Assembly: GCA_002410715.1 (NCBI GenBank)
Contig: DHOG01000210.1
Coordinates: 1,099 to 25,421 of the forward strand
DNA length: 24,323 nucleotides
Direction of reading: 5' to 3'
Source of the DNA: Ruminococcaceae bacterium UBA5396
GTDB taxonomy: Bacteria; Bacillota; Clostridia; Oscillospirales; Acutalibacteraceae
Part shown: one piece after another, positions 16,294-23,691 of the stretch
Layout of the letters: every line of letters starts with the position of its first letter
How positions within the stretch are numbered: the stretch's first letter is position 1
Program-made: the position numbers and the translations under genes
Notes under the pieces: model-generated
Databases searched by the model: none
What the model was told of the DNA's origin: nothing
What the model saw: the letters and a program-made list of their open reading frames with translations, nothing else

Positions 16294-16857
16294 ATGAATC
16301 TTTCTATGAAGGATAAAACGCTCACGCAATCAGTGGATATCATGGTGCCGAAATCAAAAAAACTAATCAGGTTGGTTCTTACAGGTCTGTTGTTTGCGGC
16401 TGCCATAGTTTTGTCACTCGTGGAGGATTCCTTGCAGCTTCCTGTTCCCGCGCCGGGGGTGAAGCTCGGGCTGTCAAACATCATTGTGATGTATGCCCTG
16501 TTTTTTTTGGGGAAAAGAGAAGCATATTGTGTCGCAGTCCTGAAAGCACTGTTTGTATTTATTACAAGAGGACCGATTGCCTGTCTACTAAGCCTCAGTG
16601 GCGGAATCCTATCGATTACCGCTATCGTCCTTCTTATACTGATATTCAAAGATAAGCTGTCCTATCTCACCGCCGGTATGGCAGGGGCGATTTTTCATAA
16701 TTTTGGACAGCTGATTGCGGTTTCGGTGATTTATACCGATTTGCTTGCGATTGTGCATCTGCCGGTCTTGCTTATATCGGGGGTCATTGCGGGGATTGCA
16801 ACTTCAACACTTTTAAGGGTTTTCTTACCGGCATTTAAAAAGCTTGGTTTGAAATAA
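16294..16857 (+). CDS. eetB: EetB: Gx-transporter/HepS-like integral membrane protein of the EET system
   Basis: The protein has 187 residues and about five helices after a 24-residue hydrophilic start. The segment PVPAPGVKLGLSNIIVMYALFFLGKREAY (50-78) and FHNFGQLIAV (134-143) identify the family that databases often call heptaprenyl diphosphate synthase component I. That name comes from gene neighbourhood; the protein looks like an ECF-type membrane component, not a soluble synthase subunit. AAAGGAA lies directly before the ATG at 16294; a second Met at residue 5 is possible. It follows eetA and precedes pplA, as expected for an electron export locus. Confidence 0.88.
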   Translation: MNLSMKDKTLTQSVDIMVPKSKKLIRLVLTGLLFAAAIVLSLVEDSLQLPVPAPGVKLGLSNIIVMYALFFLGKREAYCVAVLKALFVFITRGPIACLLSLSGGILSITAIVLLILIFKDKLSYLTAGMAGAIFHNFGQLIAVSVIYTDLLAIVHLPVLLISGVIAGIATSTLLRVFLPAFKKLGLK

Positions 16858-16914
16858 AAAAAAGGAGAAAGTTCTAAAATAAAGTTATTACATTGTGAAG
16901 GGATGGTCATTCGT

Positions 16915-17925
16915 ATGAAAAAGTATTTGTCAATTGCGGCAGCGGTCATGCTCATTGCAACCACTTTCTCAGGCTGTAAAAAAGAAGAGACTGCCGGAGA
17001 TAAAGTCAAAACAGGTCTGGCAGTAATATCCTCGATTGAAAAATCCAGTGATGTAAAAGATGGAACCGGACTGGCCCAAATGGATTCCACGGTTGTGGCG
17101 GTAACGGTTGATAAGGATGACAGAATTGTGAAATGCGTCATTGATTCTGTACAGACCAAGATTAATTTCGATGCCACGGGCAAAATTACCACGCCGCTTG
17201 ATACCGAGTTCAAAACAAAGAATGAACGCAAGGAAGATTACGGCATGAAAAAGGCCTCCGGCATCGGCAAAGAGTGGTATGAACAGGCCGCCGCATTTGC
17301 AAAGTATGTCGAAGGCAAGACCGCAAACGAAGTTGCAGGTATCGCGGTCAACCAGCAGAAGTATCCCACCGGACCGGATCTCACCGCGTCAGTAACCATG
17401 GCTGTCGGCGATTTAATCGAGGGTGTGAAGAAGGCTGTCAGCAACGCCCGGGATAAGGGCTCAAAGGCCTCCGACAAGCTGGGTCTCGGTATTGTCACAA
17501 ACATCGAGAAATCCACAGACGCGACCGATGCTAAGGCTGGTCTTGCACAGGCATATTCCTACTACACCGCAACTACAACCGATGCCGACGGCAAAATCAC
17601 CAGCTGCGTATTAGACGCTTCCCAAACCGACGTAAACTTTGACAATACCGGAAAGATTACATCCGATTTGACTGTCGAACAGAAGACCAAGAACCAGCTG
17701 GGAGACGCTTATGGTATGAAGAAAGCATCAAAAATTGGCAAAGAGTGGAACGAGCAGGCCGCTTCGTTTGCTGACTATGTGATCGGAAAAACAGTCAGCC
17801 AAGTAAAGGGGATTGCAGTGGATGAAGCCGAGCATCCCACCGGATCGGATCTCACTTCCAGTGTAACCATGTCGGTTGGCGGACTGATCGGTGCAATTGA
17901 AAAGGCAGCAGCCGGGGCAAAATAG
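16915..17925 (+). CDS. pplA: PplA: lipoprotein with two covalent FMN-binding domains
   Basis: The precursor has 336 residues. MKKYLSIAAAVMLIATTFSGC is a lipoprotein signal with Cys21 as the lipid anchor. Two FMN-binding domains follow (about 45-175 and 203-333). They share IGKEW-EQAA-FA-YV-GKT, KINFD/DVNFD and PTG-DLT-SVTM motifs, so they arose by duplication. The likely FMN acceptor threonines are Thr161 in DLTASVT and Thr318 in DLTSSVT, which line up with the Dxx(S/T)GAT site used by ApbE-type transferases. In Listeria this extracellular flavoprotein is the electron exit point. The ATG at 16915 is preferred; an ATG at 16903 directly abuts the GAAGGG ribosome site. Its modifying enzyme FmnB is encoded next. 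Confidence 0.92.
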   Translation: MKKYLSIAAAVMLIATTFSGCKKEETAGDKVKTGLAVISSIEKSSDVKDGTGLAQMDSTVVAVTVDKDDRIVKCVIDSVQTKINFDATGKITTPLDTEFKTKNERKEDYGMKKASGIGKEWYEQAAAFAKYVEGKTANEVAGIAVNQQKYPTGPDLTASVTMAVGDLIEGVKKAVSNARDKGSKASDKLGLGIVTNIEKSTDATDAKAGLAQAYSYYTATTTDADGKITSCVLDASQTDVNFDNTGKITSDLTVEQKTKNQLGDAYGMKKASKIGKEWNEQAASFADYVIGKTVSQVKGIAVDEAEHPTGSDLTSSVTMSVGGLIGAIEKAAAGAK

Positions 17926-17966
17926 TACCATTGCTGTCGATGGTAAGCCTGTGAATCTATAAAATT

Positions 17967-17994
17967 ATATCCGCCGGCACAAACCGGCGGATAT
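17967..17994 (+). terminator. Hairpin between pplA and fmnB (partial terminator or 3' mRNA stabiliser)
   Basis: ATATCCGCCGG and CCGGCGGATAT form perfect 11-bp arms with a 6-base loop, 22 bases before the fmnB ATG. It is followed by TCCTATATTTG, which lacks a good U-tract, so some read-through into fmnB is expected. Confidence 0.65.
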
Positions 17995-18015
17995 TCCTAT
18001 ATTTGAGGATGGACA

Positions 18016-19062
18016 ATGAAACGAATCGTAACATTACTGCTTGCTTGTGCCATGGTGTTTACTTCCTCATCATGCATACAGCGCAAGAAACGCTATGAGG
18101 CACAGTTTTTGCAGCTTTTCGACACAGTGACGACAATGGTTGCTTATATGGACAGCAGGGTGGAATTCGAGGAATTTTCGGTGTTGATTCATGATTCCTT
18201 GGAGGAGTATCATACGCTATTTGATATCTATCATGACTATGAGGGCATCCCTAACATAAAAACAATCAATGATAATGCGGGAAAGCGGCCTGTAAAAGTA
18301 GATAGTCGAATTATTGATTTGCTGAAATTTTCAAAGCAAGCATATACAAGAACACAGGGGAGGTGCAATATTGCACTGGGCGCTGTTTTGAAAATTTGGC
18401 ACGATTATCGGGAAGCGGGAATTGACGATCCCCAAAATGCCGCACTGCCAAAGCTAAGCCAGCTTCAGGAGGCGGCAAAGCACACCGATATTAACCATAT
18501 TATTATTGATGAGGGAAACTCCACCGTGTTTTTGTCCGATGCCGAAATGAGTATTGATGTGGGTGGGGTAGCAAAGGGGTATGCCACCGAAAAAGTGGCG
18601 CTGCTAGCCAAGGACAAGGGCTATACCTCGGCGCTCCTTAGTGTAGGCGGCAATGTCAGGGCAATCGGTAGCAAGGACGGAAAAGGCAAGCCCTGGAATG
18701 TAGGCATTCAGGACCCTGACGCCAGTCAAGGCAATACCGATTTGCTGGTAACTGCCATAGATGATAAATCGGTTGTAACCAGCGGGAGTTATCAACGGTA
18801 TTATACGGTAGACGGAAAGCGTTATCACCATATCATTAATCCCGAAACTCTAATGCCGTCAACCTACTTCAAGGCGGTCACAATCATTTGCCGGGATTCA
18901 GGTATCGCAGATGAGCTTTCAACGGCGCTGTATAATATGCCGTATGAGCAGGGGGTAGAATATATAGACAGCCTGCCAGAGACCGAGGCACTCTGGATAC
19001 TGGAAAATGGTGAAATTGGATACAGCAGCAAATTTAAACAGTATATTAAGGAACAGCTCTAA
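18016..19062 (+). CDS. fmnB: FmnB: ApbE-family FAD:protein FMN transferase (lipoprotein)
   Basis: The precursor has 348 residues. MKRIVTLLLACAMVFTSSSC is a lipoprotein signal with a slightly weak lipobox (Cys20), placing the enzyme outside the membrane. ApbE motifs are in order: FDTVTTM (35-41), MSIDVGGVAKGYATE (178-192), LLSVGGNVRAIG (207-218), VVTSGSYQRYY (253-263), RYHHIINPETLMPS (269-282) and ADELSTALY (298-306). With Mg2+ it transfers FMN from FAD to threonine on target proteins; PplA, encoded just upstream, is the obvious substrate. The older thiamine-biosynthesis name for ApbE is not appropriate. GAGGATGG precedes the ATG. It is the last gene of the cluster, followed by a terminator at 19191. 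Confidence 0.93.
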   Translation: MKRIVTLLLACAMVFTSSSCIQRKKRYEAQFLQLFDTVTTMVAYMDSRVEFEEFSVLIHDSLEEYHTLFDIYHDYEGIPNIKTINDNAGKRPVKVDSRIIDLLKFSKQAYTRTQGRCNIALGAVLKIWHDYREAGIDDPQNAALPKLSQLQEAAKHTDINHIIIDEGNSTVFLSDAEMSIDVGGVAKGYATEKVALLAKDKGYTSALLSVGGNVRAIGSKDGKGKPWNVGIQDPDASQGNTDLLVTAIDDKSVVTSGSYQRYYTVDGKRYHHIINPETLMPSTYFKAVTIICRDSGIADELSTALYNMPYEQGVEYIDSLPETEALWILENGEIGYSSKFKQYIKEQL

Positions 19063-19129
19063 CGGATTATTATCAGACAGACAATTTTTCACATGTACGC
19101 ATAATCGTAAAATATTATTTGGTGATGTA

Positions 19130-19152
19130 GGGGCGGATTCCAGATCCGCCCC
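19130..19152. repeat. REP-like GC-rich hairpin after fmnB
   Basis: GGGGCGGAT and ATCCGCCCC form 9-bp perfect arms around TCCAG, preceded by GTA. I recall GTAGGGGCG-type hairpins as dispersed repeats in many clostridial genomes. It lies in the 318-base gap between fmnB and sleB, which has no gene. Confidence 0.6.
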
Positions 19153-19190
19153 CATGATAGACTATATCTAAATATTTTGATTTTTTATAC

Positions 19191-19219
19191 ATAAAGCCCG
19201 CCGTTTCGGCGGGCTTTAT
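19191..19219 (+). terminator. Terminator of the EET operon
   Basis: ATAAAGCCCGCCG and CGGCGGGCTTTAT form 13-bp perfect arms around TTT. The A and T ends inside the stem give it a bidirectional look. It lies 128 bases after the fmnB stop. Confidence 0.85.
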
Positions 19220-19227
19220 CAGTAGTC

Positions 19228-19356
19228 CAAGGCTTATCCCCACGGGGGAAGCTGCCCGGCGGATGCGAGACTGATGAGGGGGGTGTCAAAGGCAGAACAA
19301 AATTGTCCACCTCATCCGCTACTTCGTGGCAACTTCCTCGGGGTGGGAAGGCAAAA
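19228..19356. repeat. Large imperfect inverted-repeat element between fmnB and sleB
   Basis: The left half (about 19228-19285) contains GGCTTATCCCCACGGGGGAA-GCTGCC and GATGAGGGGGG. The right half (about 19302-19356), read in reverse complement, contains GCCTTCCCACCCCGAGGAAG-TTGCC and GATGAGGTGG. They are two diverged copies of one unit facing each other. The unit resembles the AAGGCTTCCCC...GGATGAGGGG repeats scattered through Oscillospiraceae/Clostridia intergenic DNA, as I recall them. No open frame inside codes for a recognisable protein. Confidence 0.7.
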
Positions 19357-19380
19357 ATTCACTATAAAAACGCTGATTGT

Positions 19381-20097
19381 TTACATGCAGAACAGATGGG
19401 TTCCGATTGTTGTTACAACCGGGCGCTTGCGAATCCATGCATTGGTGGCGGTTCTGGGATTATAATAATAGATGGCACCGCCGCTCGGATCCCATCCGTT
19501 CATCGCATCCCGTGCCGCCCTGTATGCACTTTCTGCAACAGGTTTGTTGAACTCACCGTCCTGAAGACAGGTGAACGCATCCTGCTGATAGATTACGCCC
19601 GCCATGGTGTCTGGGAACGAAGGATGCTCCATTCGGTTCAGTACCACAGCGCCGACTGCTACCTGTCCTGTATACGGCTCTCCGCGAGACTCGGCAGATA
19701 TCAGACGTGCAAGAAGATTGATGTTGCTCTGTCCTCCCGTGCTGGAAGGAGAGGACGACTTTGTGAATATACCCATGGCAGCCAGCGTGGCAGGACCGGC
19801 AATTCCGTCAGGCGTTAATCCGTTCTTTCTCTGAAACCATAAAACTGCCTCTCGCGTTTTGGAACCAAAAATACCGTCTACATTGCCCTTGTAGTATCCC
19901 CAGTTTTTAAGCTTGGTCTGTATTTGCCTGACCTCGCTGCCTCTCGATCCCGTCTTTGAGAGCACTTCGATATTTTGAATATTCCTGGATACAGGCATAG
20001 ACGCAATCATCAGCGATCCCATAATTACTAATAACATGAGAACAAACGCAAGACGGGGCCGGCGAACCCGAGGTCGGCTTAATTTAATTTTCTCCAT
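19381..20097 (-). CDS. sleB: Spore cortex-lytic enzyme SleB
   Basis: The protein has 238 residues from the ATG at 20097, chosen because AAGGGGA lies 9 bases before it; the frame stays open to 20190. A basic start and a helix at 17-34 act as signal or anchor. Residues 52-108 are a peptidoglycan-binding domain (GSEVRQIQTKLKNWGYYKG...TPDGIAGPATLAAMGI). Residues 128-238 are the SleB/Hydrolase_2 domain, with the catalytic Glu136 in LLARLISAESRGEP, then GQVAVGAVVLNRMEHPSFP and AIYYYNPRTATNAWIRKRPVV. SleB is a lytic transglycosylase that degrades the spore cortex on germination, which indicates a spore-forming host. No ypeB partner is adjacent. I could not identify a convincing sigma-G promoter. Confidence 0.92.
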   Translation of the reverse strand: MEKIKLSRPRVRRPRLAFVLMLLVIMGSLMIASMPVSRNIQNIEVLSKTGSRGSEVRQIQTKLKNWGYYKGNVDGIFGSKTREAVLWFQRKNGLTPDGIAGPATLAAMGIFTKSSSPSSTGGQSNINLLARLISAESRGEPYTGQVAVGAVVLNRMEHPSFPDTMAGVIYQQDAFTCLQDGEFNKPVAESAYRAARDAMNGWDPSGGAIYYYNPRTATNAWIRKRPVVTTIGTHLFCM

Positions 20098-20219
20098 ATA
20101 CTGTAGTCCCCTTATTGCATGGAATTTTATATAAAGTATGTCAGTATTATTTCTAATATTAAGCATATTAAAACAACCGATAATTTCCATTGAAAAATTT
20201 CATCCAAATCCCATTCATA

Positions 20220-20268
20220 TCTACACAAGGACCAGCCGTAATCAGATTACGGCTGGTCCTTGTGTAGA
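20220..20268. repeat. Near-perfect 49-bp palindromic inverted repeat
   Basis: Two perfect 24-bp arms (20220-20243 and 20245-20268) are separated by a single A. It lies 38 bases after the stop of the GH28-like gene and 123 bases before the sleB ATG. It may terminate the former, yet neither side has a proper U-tract, and the arms are unusually long. Confidence 0.85.
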
Positions 20269-20305
20269 CTCATATGTTTTGCCCATATGCTCCTCTCTGC
20301 TTATG

Positions 20306-21418
20306 CTATTCGTCTATATCCGAGCATTTTAGATTTGTTATATCTCCGTTGTTTACAAAAAGTGGCTGGGTGTGTCCGTTGGGAAAATGCTGTGACACAT
20401 CGCGTATTACAAGACGTTGGATACTTACGTCAGAATCAACTCGGATGGTAGGCGCTTTAGTGCTGGCATATTCCAGCCGATGGATATCTGACAGGGATAC
20501 CCGTCCGCAGCGTGCACCCTCTGCAAACCAGATGATAGGTTCATTGTTATTGGGCTCGCATTGAGGCGATTTAGAGCAATATACGCCATTTACCGAAACA
20601 TTATCAAACCAAACCGGCTCACCGGGATGTACACTGTGATGCGTGAAAGATACACCGTAATACCGGTAAGAACCGAAGATGTTGCGTATGCTGATGTTTC
20701 GCATTTCACTGCCGCAGGAGAGAAGGCGCACGGCTGTATAACCGTCATCAGAATACAGACCGTCAACCAAGATATTCTCAATTACGCCCCGTGTTATTTC
20801 ACAGGCATAGATATCATCGCAATTCAGGGCGACCAAATCATCATTTGTTGCCCCCTTAATATCACGGATGATGCCGTTGCGCGCTACCCCCTGAACGTGC
20901 ACACCGTCCATGTTGGTGCGTAGCATATTGTAATCAAAGGTGATGTGCTCTACGGTGAATTGTTCTATATTGGAGATCAGCATGCCATAGCTTTCAGGGT
21001 TTTTAATGGTCATATCCCGCAGGTGCAGGTCGCGCACACCGACAAAACGCATAAAAATTCCGTAATAATAATCTTCCTCGTAATGCGTGAGGGCAAAGCG
21101 TGACTCTCTGCTGCGCCGCACCTGGTTTTGGTTGTTACCATCCCAGATACCGCCTTCAATCGTAATATTGTGGTTGGTTCCCCGTGACGGCAATTTGTCG
21201 TTTTCCATAATTGCGCAGTTGGCACCGTCAGCCAGACGCATGACGGCGTTATTTGATAGTACCAGACGGGTATTATCATGAACAACCAATGGGCGGGTGA
21301 TAAGGTATATACCGTTTTTTATGTATATAACATCATTGGCATGATCCAATATCGCTTGCAGGGTATTGGTATCGTCATGAATTCCGTCTCCGTGTAATTG
21401 CGAAAATAATGGCTCCAT
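20306..21418 (-). CDS. Right-handed beta-helix protein related to GH28 polygalacturonases
   Basis: The protein has 370 residues from the ATG at 21418, which lies 6 bases after GAGAGGTG (a GTG at 21427 lies within that site). The start GDGIHDDTNTLQAIL (10-24) is the opening motif of pectate-lyase-superfamily beta-helices, and repeats of I-x-I/V turns continue to the end. GH28-like residues are visible: NMDGVHVQG (169-177, for NTDG) and NDDLVAL (192-198, for the GDD motif). The GHG and RIK motifs are not obvious, so activity as a classical polygalacturonase is doubtful. There is no signal peptide, so it looks cytoplasmic and would act on imported oligosaccharides. It diverges from the GH20 gene. 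Confidence 0.75.
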   Translation of the reverse strand: MEPLFSQLHGDGIHDDTNTLQAILDHANDVIYIKNGIYLITRPLVVHDNTRLVLSNNAVMRLADGANCAIMENDKLPSRGTNHNITIEGGIWDGNNQNQVRRSRESRFALTHYEEDYYYGIFMRFVGVRDLHLRDMTIKNPESYGMLISNIEQFTVEHITFDYNMLRTNMDGVHVQGVARNGIIRDIKGATNDDLVALNCDDIYACEITRGVIENILVDGLYSDDGYTAVRLLSCGSEMRNISIRNIFGSYRYYGVSFTHHSVHPGEPVWFDNVSVNGVYCSKSPQCEPNNNEPIIWFAEGARCGRVSLSDIHRLEYASTKAPTIRVDSDVSIQRLVIRDVSQHFPNGHTQPLFVNNGDITNLKCSDIDE

Positions 21419-21446
21419 ATGCAACACCTCTCTATTCTATAATGTG

Positions 21447-21475
21447 ATTATATTTGGCATTATTTTAATTGTCAA
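21447..21475 (-). promoter_or_regulatory. Promoter of the GH28-like gene
   Basis: On the minus strand TTGACA (21470-21475) is followed after exactly 17 bases by TATAAT (21447-21452), a perfect sigma-A consensus. The start codon lies 29 bases downstream of the -10. Confidence 0.88.
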
Positions 21476-21506
21476 GGCAGCATGTGCCAAAGGTGCATTG
21501 ACAATT
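21467..21506. repeat. Inverted repeat spanning the -35 of the GH28-like promoter
   Basis: AATTGTCAA (21467-21475) and TTGACAATT (21498-21506) are 9-bp perfect arms with a 22-base interval. The left arm contains the -35 of the minus-strand promoter. It could be a regulator-binding site. The remaining 21507-21816 region is AT-rich and holds only the weak GH20 promoter. Confidence 0.5.
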
Positions 21507-21749
21507 GTATAAACCTCACATTTTGATAAATTATACACAAGCATAGTTGAATAACCAATTCTATCTCTATTCAATGTATGGCTTATATATCGCTGTATGC
21601 CGATAATACGTCGTGCTAAAATGCAAAAACCAGCTGGAATTCTGCAGGCGGGAGATGTACAAAAAACAAAATTTCGGCAGAAGATAAGAGTGAATAGTGG
21701 TAATATTTCATAATATTTGATAAGAAAGTCGAACTAAATGCTGTTATAG

Positions 21750-21755
21750 TATAAT
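21750..21755 (+). promoter_or_regulatory. Probable -10 of the GH20 gene
   Basis: TATAAT lies 61 bases before the GH20 ATG. No good -35 is seen at 16-18 bases upstream (AGTCGA region), so activation by a regulator is possible. Confidence 0.45.
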
Positions 21756-21816
21756 CAGGTATCGATATACGAATAAAGATATTTTAATAAAAAACAGATT
21801 TTAAGGATGTGAAACT

Positions 21817-23613
21817 ATGTATTTCATACCACAACCTAAATTTATAAAGGAACAAGGACATACCCCCTCCAATACAGCCAGCGGCTATATTGCCACAAAC
21901 GCAGGCGCTTTACTTGAAGGTGAGTTAAAGAGGTTTGGAAGCAGTGCGGCTTGTGTAGAGGATTGCGGGTTGTATTACGCAATTTTATCATCAGAAAAAA
22001 GCATAACGCTGCCCGAGCTCCCCGCCGAACTGGACGACAGTGCCGTAAGAAAGGACGGGTTTTATCTCAATGCAGGGGAAAACGGTCTGCAGATTGTTTC
22101 CCGTCATCCCCGCGGCGTACTATACGGATGGCAGCTTTGGAAGCAGCTGGCTGCTGATGAAACTAATTTTTTTGGCACAGTAATCGATTACTCTGACACA
22201 GCGTTCCGGGCATTTCACATGGATATGAGATATGGATTTCCCAAATTCGAACGCATGCTGTCTATCATAGATGAGCTGTCTGCCTATCGGTATAACAAGT
22301 TTATACTTGAATATGAAAATCGGTTTCCCTATCAGAAACATACCGATATTACCGATCCGCTGCATTTCACACCCGAGCAGGTTGGGGAAATACAGGCTTA
22401 TGCCGCCCAGCGTTTTATTGAGATTATTCCCCTACAGCAAACCATAGGGCATTTGGAATATATGCTAAAGCTTCCACAGTATTATCATCTTCGGGAAATG
22501 CGGAATTTTCCTGAAACCGACAAGCCCTATGGATTTAATTCGGTTGGATTTAAGCATTACAACGACATTGATGAGATATGTGCAAGCAATGAGGATGCCT
22601 ACGCAGTGGTTGAGTCGATGCTTGATGAAATGATCATTGCGCACCCTGACAGTAGCTATGTGCATCTCGGATGTGATGAAGCATGGAACCTTTTATCCTG
22701 TAAGAAGTGTATTGAGAAGTTCGGCGTGAACGGGGCAAACCGTTTGTATGCGGGACACATCAACCGTATGGCGGGAAAAGTTCTGGCGGCCGGAAAAACA
22801 CCGATTGTTTGGGATGATATGCTTCGCCATTTTACAGACAGTGAGCTTGAACAACTCGACAAACGGATTGTCATCATGATCTGGCTTTACTATGAAAGCA
22901 ACTATAAGCTTGCCAAGCAGCTTACGCAGCGGCTTTGCAATGCAGGCTTTACCGTAATCGGCGCAGCGGCTTCTAAATGCGGGGAAGGTCCTGAACCGCA
23001 GTATCTGGATATGCCGTGGTATGAATTAAGGATGGGAAATGTCAATATGTGGGGGCGGGTTTGCGCCGAGGACGGAATTGATGGATTCTGTATGACGGTC
23101 TGGTCTAATTACAGTGGAACCATTGCACCTCCGCACCCTTTCTTTGATACCATCTGGTATCCGGTATTGTTTGCCGCCGAGAAGATGTGGAACCTCGACG
23201 CCGTAAGCGATGGGTTTGATGAACGGTTCGCCTCAAGCTTTTTCGGTGTGGAGGGAGCCGCGCTGTTTCACGGCAGCACAGCCACTCGGTTTAAATGTAT
23301 CGAAAGGGTTTGCAGAGAATGTAAACGCCATTCCTACGAGGCCGAGGTCATCCGCGCCATGGAGCTTACCAGTATATACAGGCTGAAAGCACTGGCAATT
23401 GGAAGAGAATTATATAAATTAAATATGGATGTAACCCAGGCAGAAAAAAATATTATAAGAAACCGGGCTCATGAAGTTAATGCCATGAGAGAGGAGCTGA
23501 AGCCGCTGGTTCGAGGGATTGTGGCGAAGTATTACAGTGAATCCGATGCAGATGTATTTGTCCGTTCCCGATTTGATGCGGATGAAGCATTAATGCAAAA
23601 GTATCTGTCTTAA
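21817..23613 (+). CDS. Glycoside hydrolase family 20 (beta-N-acetylhexosaminidase-like)
   Basis: The protein has 598 residues. Residues 1-125 form the GH20 N-terminal alpha/beta domain (GFYLNAGENGLQIVSRHPRGVLYGWQLWKQL). The catalytic TIM barrel begins at FRAFHMDMRYG (130-140). The catalytic pair Asp287-Glu288 is in YVHLGCDEAWNL, and PIVWDDM (329-335) is another barrel motif. GH20 enzymes release terminal GlcNAc or GalNAc by substrate-assisted catalysis. The last 120 residues are helical. There is no signal peptide, so the enzyme should act in the cytoplasm on imported amino-sugar oligosaccharides such as chitin, mucin or wall fragments. AAGGATGTG precedes the ATG at 21817. The next gene, 78 bases downstream, encodes a lipoprotein. 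Confidence 0.88.
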   Translation: MYFIPQPKFIKEQGHTPSNTASGYIATNAGALLEGELKRFGSSAACVEDCGLYYAILSSEKSITLPELPAELDDSAVRKDGFYLNAGENGLQIVSRHPRGVLYGWQLWKQLAADETNFFGTVIDYSDTAFRAFHMDMRYGFPKFERMLSIIDELSAYRYNKFILEYENRFPYQKHTDITDPLHFTPEQVGEIQAYAAQRFIEIIPLQQTIGHLEYMLKLPQYYHLREMRNFPETDKPYGFNSVGFKHYNDIDEICASNEDAYAVVESMLDEMIIAHPDSSYVHLGCDEAWNLLSCKKCIEKFGVNGANRLYAGHINRMAGKVLAAGKTPIVWDDMLRHFTDSELEQLDKRIVIMIWLYYESNYKLAKQLTQRLCNAGFTVIGAAASKCGEGPEPQYLDMPWYELRMGNVNMWGRVCAEDGIDGFCMTVWSNYSGTIAPPHPFFDTIWYPVLFAAEKMWNLDAVSDGFDERFASSFFGVEGAALFHGSTATRFKCIERVCRECKRHSYEAEVIRAMELTSIYRLKALAIGRELYKLNMDVTQAEKNIIRNRAHEVNAMREELKPLVRGIVAKYYSESDADVFVRSRFDADEALMQKYLS

Positions 23614-23622
23614 CAGCACTGC

Positions 23623-23650
23623 TTGACTATAGAACCAAATGTATTAAATC
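23623..23650 (+). promoter_or_regulatory. Possible promoter of the right-edge lipoprotein gene
   Basis: TTGACT (23623-23628) is followed after 16 bases by TAAATC (23645-23650). The match is modest, and read-through from the GH20 gene is equally possible. Confidence 0.35.
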
Positions 23651-23691
23651 TGATTCGACGAAAATTGCGTTATTTAGCAGGAGGATTTACT

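Noticed and set aside
16294..16857. Heptaprenyl diphosphate synthase component I
   Set aside because: The protein is a multi-helix membrane protein and sits in an EET locus; the name is a carried-over annotation, so EetB is preferred.
16960..17925. Possible CRISPR or tandem DNA repeat in pplA
   Set aside because: The similarity is at protein level between two diverged FMN domains about 470 bases apart, not a DNA repeat array.
18016..19062. Thiamine biosynthesis lipoprotein ApbE
   Set aside because: The old name is misleading; ApbE proteins are FMN transferases and an FMN-binding target is encoded immediately upstream.
20106..20170. Sigma-G promoter for sleB
   Set aside because: A CATACTT sequence resembles a sigma-G -10, but no convincing -35 is found at the right distance.
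20098..20190. Upstream extension of SleB to 20190
   Set aside because: The extra 31 residues are AT-rich, lack SleB features and lie upstream of the AAGGGGA ribosome site that serves the ATG at 20097.
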